A stretch of 64,000 nucleotides of DNA. Origin: Pseudoduganella plicata (GTDB taxonomy: Bacteria > Pseudomonadota > Gammaproteobacteria > Burkholderiales > Burkholderiaceae_D). Of the stretch, positions 58,835 through 64,000 are shown in pieces. The stretch is from assembly GCF_004421005.1 (NCBI RefSeq), contig NZ_CP038026.1, forward strand, positions 2,294,001 through 2,358,000, read 5' to 3'. A program made the translations under genes and the position numbers. Position 1 is the stretch's first letter. Each line of letters opens with the position of its first letter. Below the pieces are notes generated by a model. That model did not search any database, was not told where the DNA came from, and was given only the letters and a program-made list of their open reading frames with translations.

Positions 58835-60157
58835 TCATTCTGGTCGAACTTCCGGCAGGGCTCCGGCAGTCGATATCGGACCGACAATACGCATTTCGCG
58901 CTGCGGGAACGGCACCGAGATGCCGTGCTCTTTCAGCGCCTTCCAGATGGCCCGGTTGACGTCCGACGTGACACCGCCGCGGCCGTTTTCCGGGTCGGCG
59001 ATCCAGAAGCCCAGCTGCAGTTCCAGGCCATCGGCACCGAAGTTGAGCAAGGTGGCGGACGGCGGCCGCTCGCTCAGCACCCGCGGCACGGCAGCGGCCG
59101 CCTCTTCCAGCAGCTTCAGCACGAAGTCCAGGTCCGTTTCATACGATACCGAGACCTTCGTGCCGATCCAGACGTATTTGCTCGTCAGCGACGAGTTCTG
59201 CACGACACCCGACACCAGCATTTCGTTCGGCACGATGGACTCGATGCCGTCCAGCCCCTGCAGCACGGTGTAGCGCGTGTTGATGCGGGCGACGCGACCG
59301 CTGAACTTGTCGACGGTGATCATGTCGCCAATTGCCAGGCTGCGGTCGAGCAGAATGATAAAACCCGACACGTAATTGCTGGCGATCTTCTGCAAGCCAA
59401 AGCCGAGGCCGACACCCAGCGCACCGCCGAACACGGACAGCACGGTCAGGTCGATCCCCACCATGTTGAGGCTGAACAGCACGGCCACAACGATCAGCAC
59501 GGCCCGGCCGACACGCGCCATGACGACGCGCAGATTCGAGTGCAGCGTCTCGACGTGCATCAGCCGCTCTTCCAGCGCCGCACCGGCCCACATCGCCAGC
59601 ACCAGCGTCACGATGACGGACAGGGCCGCCTGCAGAATATCGGCCAGCGTCATCCTGTTCTTGCCGAGACGGATTTCGATGTGGTCGAGATAACGGTGGA
59701 TGTCGTCCCAATAGCCGAGGACGTACAGCGCAACGGCGATCCAGACTACCAGCTGGAAGATCTTCTCGAACGTCAGCAGCGCCGCACCGACTTCGCCATG
59801 GCGCGAGAACACGCGGCGCAGCAGGTAGAACCCGAAGCGGATCACGGCCAGCGAGCCGAAGATGGGCAGCGCCAGCTTGATGAGGTTGATATGGTGCCAG
59901 CGCGCCAGCACCACCTGCGACAGCGCCAGCAGGCAGACAATCGCCAGCGGACCGACGACGCGGCCGAAGCTCTCCATGCCGAACTGGCGTACGCCCGTGC
60001 GCGAGCCGTCGCCGCGTAACCACTTGTGGATCAGGCGCGACAGCCCCCAACCGGCCAGGATCGACGCGGCAATGGCTCCCAGCTGCCACATGATGCCAGG
60101 GTCTTGCAGATCCCCCAGCAGATCGTTGAAGAGATTGGTCAGGCGCTGCTGGTTCAT
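58835..60157 (-). CDS. Mechanosensitive ion channel (MscS family)
   Basis: 440 aa inner-membrane channel with about five membrane helices before the MscS core. The pore helix region reads VFGGALGVGLGFGLQKIASNYVSGFIILLDRSLAIGD; the beta domain follows. The first ATG overlaps the rsmB stop (TGATG); a GTG at 60160 is also in frame. Similar in length to YnaI/MscS-like proteins with an extended N-terminus. Confidence 0.9.
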   Translation of the reverse strand: MNQQRLTNLFNDLLGDLQDPGIMWQLGAIAASILAGWGLSRLIHKWLRGDGSRTGVRQFGMESFGRVVGPLAIVCLLALSQVVLARWHHINLIKLALPIFGSLAVIRFGFYLLRRVFSRHGEVGAALLTFEKIFQLVVWIAVALYVLGYWDDIHRYLDHIEIRLGKNRMTLADILQAALSVIVTLVLAMWAGAALEERLMHVETLHSNLRVVMARVGRAVLIVVAVLFSLNMVGIDLTVLSVFGGALGVGLGFGLQKIASNYVSGFIILLDRSLAIGDMITVDKFSGRVARINTRYTVLQGLDGIESIVPNEMLVSGVVQNSSLTSKYVWIGTKVSVSYETDLDFVLKLLEEAAAAVPRVLSERPPSATLLNFGADGLELQLGFWIADPENGRGGVTSDVNRAIWKALKEHGISVPFPQREMRIVGPISTAGALPEVRPE

Positions 60158-61476
60158 CACGCCACGTCGCTGCCTTCGGCTTCCTCTTCAGCTTGCTCGA
60201 CTTTCGCGGCTTTCGCGGCCATCGGCTTGCGCTCGAACACGGCGGCAAAGAAGCCGTCCGTCTGGTGGCGGTGCGGCAGCAGCTTCAGGTAGTCGCCCAT
60301 CTCCAGCGCGATCTTCTGCTCGGCCAGCACTTTGCTCATCGGCACCAGCTCGAAGTCCGGGTGCGTGGCGATGAACTGTTCCGCCACCGCATCGTTTTCT
60401 TCGTTCAGCAGGCTGCACGTCGCATAGACCAGGCGGCCACCAGCCTTGACCAGGCGCGCGGCGCCGTCCAGGATAGCGACTTGCTTGTCGTGCATCTCGG
60501 CGATGGCGCTTTCCGGCTGGCGCCATTTGACGTCCGGATTACGGCGCAAGGTGCCCATGCCCGAGCATGGCGCGTCGACCAGCACGCGGTCGATCTTGCC
60601 GGCCAAACGCTTGATTTTCGCGTCTTTTTCGTGGGCGATGGCGACCGGATGCACGTTCGACAGGCCCGACCGGGCCAGCCGCGGCTTCAGCTTCGCCAGG
60701 CGTTTTTCCGACACGTCGAAGGCGTACAGGCGGCCCGTGTTGCGCATCTGCGCACCCAGCGCCAGCGTCTTGCCGCCGGCACCGGCGCAGAAGTCGACGA
60801 CCATCTCGCCGCGCTTGGCACCCAGGATCTGCGCCAGCACCTGGCTGCCTTCATCCTGGACCTCAATCGCGCCTTCCTTGAACAGCGGCAGGTTCTGGAT
60901 CTGCGGCTTTTTCAGCACGCGCAGGCCCAGCGGCGCGAACGGCGTGGGCGTGGCGGCGATCGGCGCTTCGGCCAGTTGCGCCATCACCTTGTCGCGATCG
61001 GCTTTCAGCGCATTGACGCGCAGGTCCAGCGGCGCAGGTGTATTCAATGCATCGGCCAGCGCCAGCGCTTCTTCTTCGCCATATTGCGCCACCAGCTTCT
61101 CGTACAGCCACAGCGGCAGGTTACTGCGCAGCGACTTGTGCAGCAGCTTGCGGTCGATACCCTTCATGCGCTGCAGCCATTCCACCTCTTCCGGCGCCAG
61201 GCCCGGCAGCGCGTCGACACCGACGGCGTCCGCCATGCCCAGCAGCATCAAGCGCCGCATCGTCGAGCCGCCGCCCGCTTCGGAGAAATCGGTAAAGAAA
61301 TTCTTGTTACGCAGCACCGCATAGATGCACTCGGCGATGGCGCCGCGCTCGCGGCCGCCCAGACGGGGGTGGTCCTTGAAGTAGCGCGACAGGGTGGTAT
61401 CGGCCGGCGCCGTAAAGCGCAGAATCTCGCGCAGCACCTCTTCGGCGCTGGCAAGAACAGCTGGTGGCAATCTCAT
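60157..61476 (-). CDS. rsmB: 16S rRNA (cytosine-5) methyltransferase, RsmB-type
   Basis: 439 aa. N-terminal NusB-like region (EILRFTAPADTTLSRYFKDHP), SAM site DFCAGAGGKTLALG and YAFDVSEKRL, and the two catalytic Cys motifs VLVDAPCSGMGTLRRNPDVKW and YATCSLLNEEN. The charged C-terminal tail is Glu/Ala-rich. The gene lies between purN and mscS in one run; the family is often called RsmB or Sun. Confidence 0.9.
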   Translation of the reverse strand: MRLPPAVLASAEEVLREILRFTAPADTTLSRYFKDHPRLGGRERGAIAECIYAVLRNKNFFTDFSEAGGGSTMRRLMLLGMADAVGVDALPGLAPEEVEWLQRMKGIDRKLLHKSLRSNLPLWLYEKLVAQYGEEEALALADALNTPAPLDLRVNALKADRDKVMAQLAEAPIAATPTPFAPLGLRVLKKPQIQNLPLFKEGAIEVQDEGSQVLAQILGAKRGEMVVDFCAGAGGKTLALGAQMRNTGRLYAFDVSEKRLAKLKPRLARSGLSNVHPVAIAHEKDAKIKRLAGKIDRVLVDAPCSGMGTLRRNPDVKWRQPESAIAEMHDKQVAILDGAARLVKAGGRLVYATCSLLNEENDAVAEQFIATHPDFELVPMSKVLAEQKIALEMGDYLKLLPHRHQTDGFFAAVFERKPMAAKAAKVEQAEEEAEGSDVA

Positions 61477-61549
61477 GTGAATCCTGGTGTTGAGTACAGA
61501 TTAAAAAAGGCGAATCCGAAGGGAATCGACAAGGCGATTCCCCGGACAG

Positions 61550-62173
61550 TCAGTGCGCCGGACGAGGGTTGTGCGGGCCGTAGACCTGGCCATCCTCGAC
61601 CGTCAGTGTATCGTCGATAAACCAGCGGATGGCGCGCGGATACAACACGTGTTCCTGCTCCAGCACGCGCGCGGACAGCGTCTGCGCCGTATCGCCCGGC
61701 AGCACGGGAACGGCAACCTGGTCCACGACGGGGCCATGATCGAGCTCGGCCGTGACGAAGTGAACGGTGGCGCCGTGCTGCGCATGCCCGGCGGCCAATG
61801 CGGCCTCGTGCGTGTGCAGGCCGGGGAAATGCGGCAGCAGCGACGGGTGGATGTTCAGCATCCGCCCGGCATAGCGTTCGACAAAGCCCGGCGTCAGGAT
61901 ACGCATGAAGCCGGCGAGCACGACGAGGTCGGGCGCGTAGCCGTCGATGACGTCGGCCAGCGCCGCATCGAACGCTTCGCGCGTGGCGTATTCCTTGTTC
62001 GGGACGACAGCGGTGGCAATGCCGTGGGCGGCGGCAAATTCAAGGCCTTTCGCATCGGCGCGGTTGCTGATCACGGCGGCAATCCGGGCTGGCCAGCGCT
62101 CGGCCTGTGCCGCGCGGACCACCGCTTCCATATTGCTGCCACGTCCGGAAATAAGGATGACGATGTTTTTCAT
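61550..62173 (-). CDS. purN: Phosphoribosylglycinamide formyltransferase
   Basis: 207 aa GAR transformylase of purine synthesis using 10-formyl-THF. Starts MKNIVILISGRGSNMEAV; active-site segments VLAGFMRILTPGFV, NIHPSLLPHFPGLHTHEAAL and ELDHGPVVDQ contain the catalytic His and Asp. ATG 62173 was preferred to upstream in-frame starts. Separated from rsmB by 73 bp. Confidence 0.95.
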   Translation of the reverse strand: MKNIVILISGRGSNMEAVVRAAQAERWPARIAAVISNRADAKGLEFAAAHGIATAVVPNKEYATREAFDAALADVIDGYAPDLVVLAGFMRILTPGFVERYAGRMLNIHPSLLPHFPGLHTHEAALAAGHAQHGATVHFVTAELDHGPVVDQVAVPVLPGDTAQTLSARVLEQEHVLYPRAIRWFIDDTLTVEDGQVYGPHNPRPAH

Positions 62174-62284
62174 GGCCGACATTGTACCTGCTGCTTGTCG
62201 GGCGGGCCAAGAAAGCCAGCCGGTCGGCGACACTTTATGCTGCGGCGCAGCACACGCAAGCCGCGTGCACAGGCAAGGTAAACC

Positions 62285-62683
62285 CTACTCGAAGGAGTAA
62301 AATACCCGGAACGGGACTTTCTTTTCAGTCCAGTAATCGGCGGCATCGCGGAACACGTCCAGCAGCGTTTCGCGCGCTTCGCGGTCGAATTTCTGGGTGT
62401 TCGGCAATTGCTCGAGCACGATGACAAAGCCCGTCTGGGGGCCGGCCTTGAACATCGTCTCCGTCAGCGTTTCACGCAGCGCGTCGAAGTTCTTGCCGCA
62501 GGGTTTGGGAAAGCGGAACGATTCCGCAATGATGCCAAGGACTTGCTGCTTGGTCAGGCCAGCGTTGCAGTGCGCATACAGAAAATGCTGACCCAGGCGG
62601 CCGGCCTCCTCTTGCAGTTCAGTGACCCGGAAGGCCCTGATGGACTGGACGAGGTTGGGCGGCACGGTTAAGAACAAACTCAT
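62285..62683 (-). CDS. Barstar family protein (ribonuclease inhibitor-like)
   Basis: 132 aa. Matches the barstar fold (C-terminal part NFDALRETLTETMF, FVIVLEQLP and DVFRDAADYW are typical). Barstar inhibits barnase-type RNases. No guanyl-specific RNase gene is visible nearby, so it is an orphan. It starts the minus-strand run above purN, 111 bp away. Confidence 0.88.
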   Translation of the reverse strand: MSLFLTVPPNLVQSIRAFRVTELQEEAGRLGQHFLYAHCNAGLTKQQVLGIIAESFRFPKPCGKNFDALRETLTETMFKAGPQTGFVIVLEQLPNTQKFDREARETLLDVFRDAADYWTEKKVPFRVFYSFE

Positions 62684-63167
62684 TTTTCCCTCAAATCGAC
62701 CTGTGGGACGCCCGAAAACGCTTGCGCAGCGGTTGTTCCAGCTTCCCCTTTATTATGTAAGGTAATGTTGTGTTTTTTGCTATAGTGAAGGCACCTATAC
62801 GCGGACACTGACACTTTGACGGACGCAACCTTCTGGACGCGCACGTTTCTCTCCGTCAATTCGATCCCAAGGCTATAAGGGTAACGTGTTGTACAGCATG
62901 AATCAACTTGAATGTGGTTCTGCGCGCAAGATTTGTTAAAAACCGAGCATCTTCCACCCATTTTCAGCTCATTTTAAGCATCGTTGCCGAGAATTTCGTC
63001 CCTGCCTCAAAGCACCGGCACTACCCTGCGTTACAAATTGTTGCCATGCACTTGGGCGCCAGGGCGGCGTCCGCGTTACCATTAACATGCGCGGTTCCTC
63101 CCAAAAATGCAGTGAACCGCCACCGGGCAAATCAAGGTAGTTCACTCTCCAGAACGAGGTATTTCAA
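62684..63167. other. Divergent promoter region between the barstar and glycine-zipper genes
   Basis: About 480 bp with no supported gene. TATAGT at 62781-62786 is a candidate -10 box, without a good -35. Moderate GC. Confidence 0.55.
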
Positions 63168-63677
63168 ATGAAGCTGCAAGCCAAACTGATGTCAGCGGCA
63201 GTGCTGATCGGTAGCCTGTCCGCCGCGCAGGCGGCCGATTTCGAGGATTATGGCCGCGTCGTGCGCGTCACGCCACAAGTCGAGCGCATCAACCAGCCCC
63301 GCGAGGAATGCCGCACGGAGTATCAGCAGGTGCAGGTACAGCCGCAGCGCAGCGCGGGCGGCTCGATCATCGGGGGTATTGCCGGCGCCGTACTGGGCAG
63401 CAACATCGGCAGCGGTAGCGGCCGCACCGCGGCCACGGCCGCAGGCGCCATTGCCGGCGCCATCGCAGGCGACCGCATCGGCAACCAGAATGTCGGCGCG
63501 GGCGGCGTGCAGGAACAGGCCGTGCGCCAGTGCCGCATGGTCGACAGCTGGGAATCGCGTACCAACGGGTATGAAGTCGTGTACGACTATCGCGGCCGCA
63601 ATTACACCAGCATCATGTCGTTCGACCCGGGCGAGCGGGTGCGCCTGCGGGTATCGGTCGAGCCGATGCAGCGCTGA
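63168..63677 (+). CDS. Glycine zipper 2TM domain protein
   Basis: 169 aa exported protein (signal peptide to about residue 22, ending AQA). The glycine zipper reads GGSIIGGIAGAVLGSNIGSG and repeats as AGAIAGAIAGDRIG, as in the Rickettsia 17 kDa antigen family. Two conserved Cys (ECRTEY and QCRMVDS) and a C-terminal segment VVYDYRGRNYTSIM follow. Probably envelope associated; function unknown. Confidence 0.88.
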   Translation: MKLQAKLMSAAVLIGSLSAAQAADFEDYGRVVRVTPQVERINQPREECRTEYQQVQVQPQRSAGGSIIGGIAGAVLGSNIGSGSGRTAATAAGAIAGAIAGDRIGNQNVGAGGVQEQAVRQCRMVDSWESRTNGYEVVYDYRGRNYTSIMSFDPGERVRLRVSVEPMQR

Positions 63678-63808
63678 CCGACGACATTCAGCCCCCGACT
63701 GCCGGCCCTGCGCCGGCAGTTTTGTTTGCAGTGGGCTTGCTAGCGAGCAAGCCCACACGGGATAATGGGGCGCGTTCCGCCCTGCCCTGCCGTGCCACAC
63801 ATTTCCTT

Positions 63809-64000
63809 ATGCTGATCAAACGTAAATCCATCGAAAAAGAAGAATCGTCGCGTCCGGCGTCGAAAGCCCCCGCCAAGGCGGCCCCGCGCAAGCCGCGCTA
63901 CGCTCCTGTCACGTTGTCCGAACAGGATGGGGTGCGCTACCTGCACTTCGGCACGGAATGGGTGCAGGGTGCGATGCGCATCAGGAAGCCCGACTGGCCG
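63809..64000 (+). CDS. Spermidine synthase-like protein, partial
   Basis: First 64 codons, running off the right edge. Basic N-terminus then YLHFGTEWVQGAMRIRKPDW, the start of the spermine/spermidine synthase-like SAM-dependent family. The Lys/Ala/Pro-rich first 30 residues are a variable extension. ATG 63809 is the only good start; RBS not obvious. Confidence 0.7.
   Translation, partial: MLIKRKSIEKEESSRPASKAPAKAAPRKPRYAPVTLSEQDGVRYLHFGTEWVQGAMRIRKPDWP

Overview
This 64 kb window is high-GC bacterial chromosome. Gene content and protein similarity suggest a betaproteobacterium of the family Oxalobacteraceae, probably Massilia or a close relative. Pointers are the beta-type ileS-lspA and fkpB-ispH neighbours, the aat-bpt-pyrD run, the tonB-exbB-exbD-exbD cluster, a phasin gene and many short intergenic hairpins. 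The genus is inferred from recognition, not from a database search. Almost everything is housekeeping or ordinary accessory chromosome. I see no prophage, transposase, integrase, CRISPR array or rRNA operon, and one tRNA gene (initiator Met).

Layout. 1-2465: 5' part of a large FtsX-type permease gene (minus, runs off the left edge). 2608-3621: adenine/adenosine deaminase. 4328-9155: prkA-yeaH-spoVR stress operon (AAA+ kinase/protease, VWA protein, SpoVR). 9987-14023: tonB-exbB-exbD-exbD energy-transduction operon followed by a TPR protein. 14208-20415: ribF, ileS, lspA, coaBC, dut. 20438-26755: lipoprotein with a degenerate M48 peptidase domain, adhesin-E-like protein, XdhC protein, EamA exporter, AlkA-type glycosylase, TipA-type MerR regulator and a TonB-like orphan. 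26910-31540: tRNA-fMet, Nudix, aat, bpt, pyrD, aldo/keto reductase. 31925-34279: TonB-dependent receptor. 34327-40577: sulfate assimilation block on the minus strand (sbp, hydrolase, peroxiredoxin, cysT, cysW, cysA, cysB). 40689-46117: dgkA, IclR regulator, D-Ala-D-Ala endopeptidase, nitroreductase, EamA exporter, phasin. 46286-47892: PAS-HTH regulator plus hydroxyaspartate/threonine dehydratase. 47965-51629: livHMGF branched-chain amino acid ABC transporter. 51959-56260: ispH, fkpB, radC, LTA-synthase-like protein. 56702-57118: rpmB-rpmG. 57496-62683: desaturase, MscS channel, rsmB, purN, orphan barstar. 63168-64000: glycine-zipper protein and the start of a spermidine-synthase-like gene.

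How parts work together: TonB/ExbB/ExbD could energise the TonB-dependent receptor in the same window; Sbp, CysT, CysW and CysA form a sulfate importer beside its likely regulator CysB; Aat and Bpt are the two bacterial N-degron aminoacyl transferases; PrkA, YeaH and SpoVR are a conserved but poorly understood stress triad.

Notable non-genic structure: (i) a family of hairpins (stem AAAACCGG / CCGGTTTT with conserved loop TGACAGGCT) placed next to stop codons; (ii) a diverged tandem duplication of the 3' end of the aldo/keto reductase gene together with such hairpins; (iii) a 170 bp element with perfect 21 bp terminal inverted repeats; (iv) helically phased TGCAA repeats ahead of the phasin gene; (v) a long operator-like palindrome ahead of the PAS-HTH regulator. 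Three apparent frameshifts (one in spoVR, two in ribF) each look like loss of one C from a C-run, which suggests consensus errors rather than real pseudogenes.
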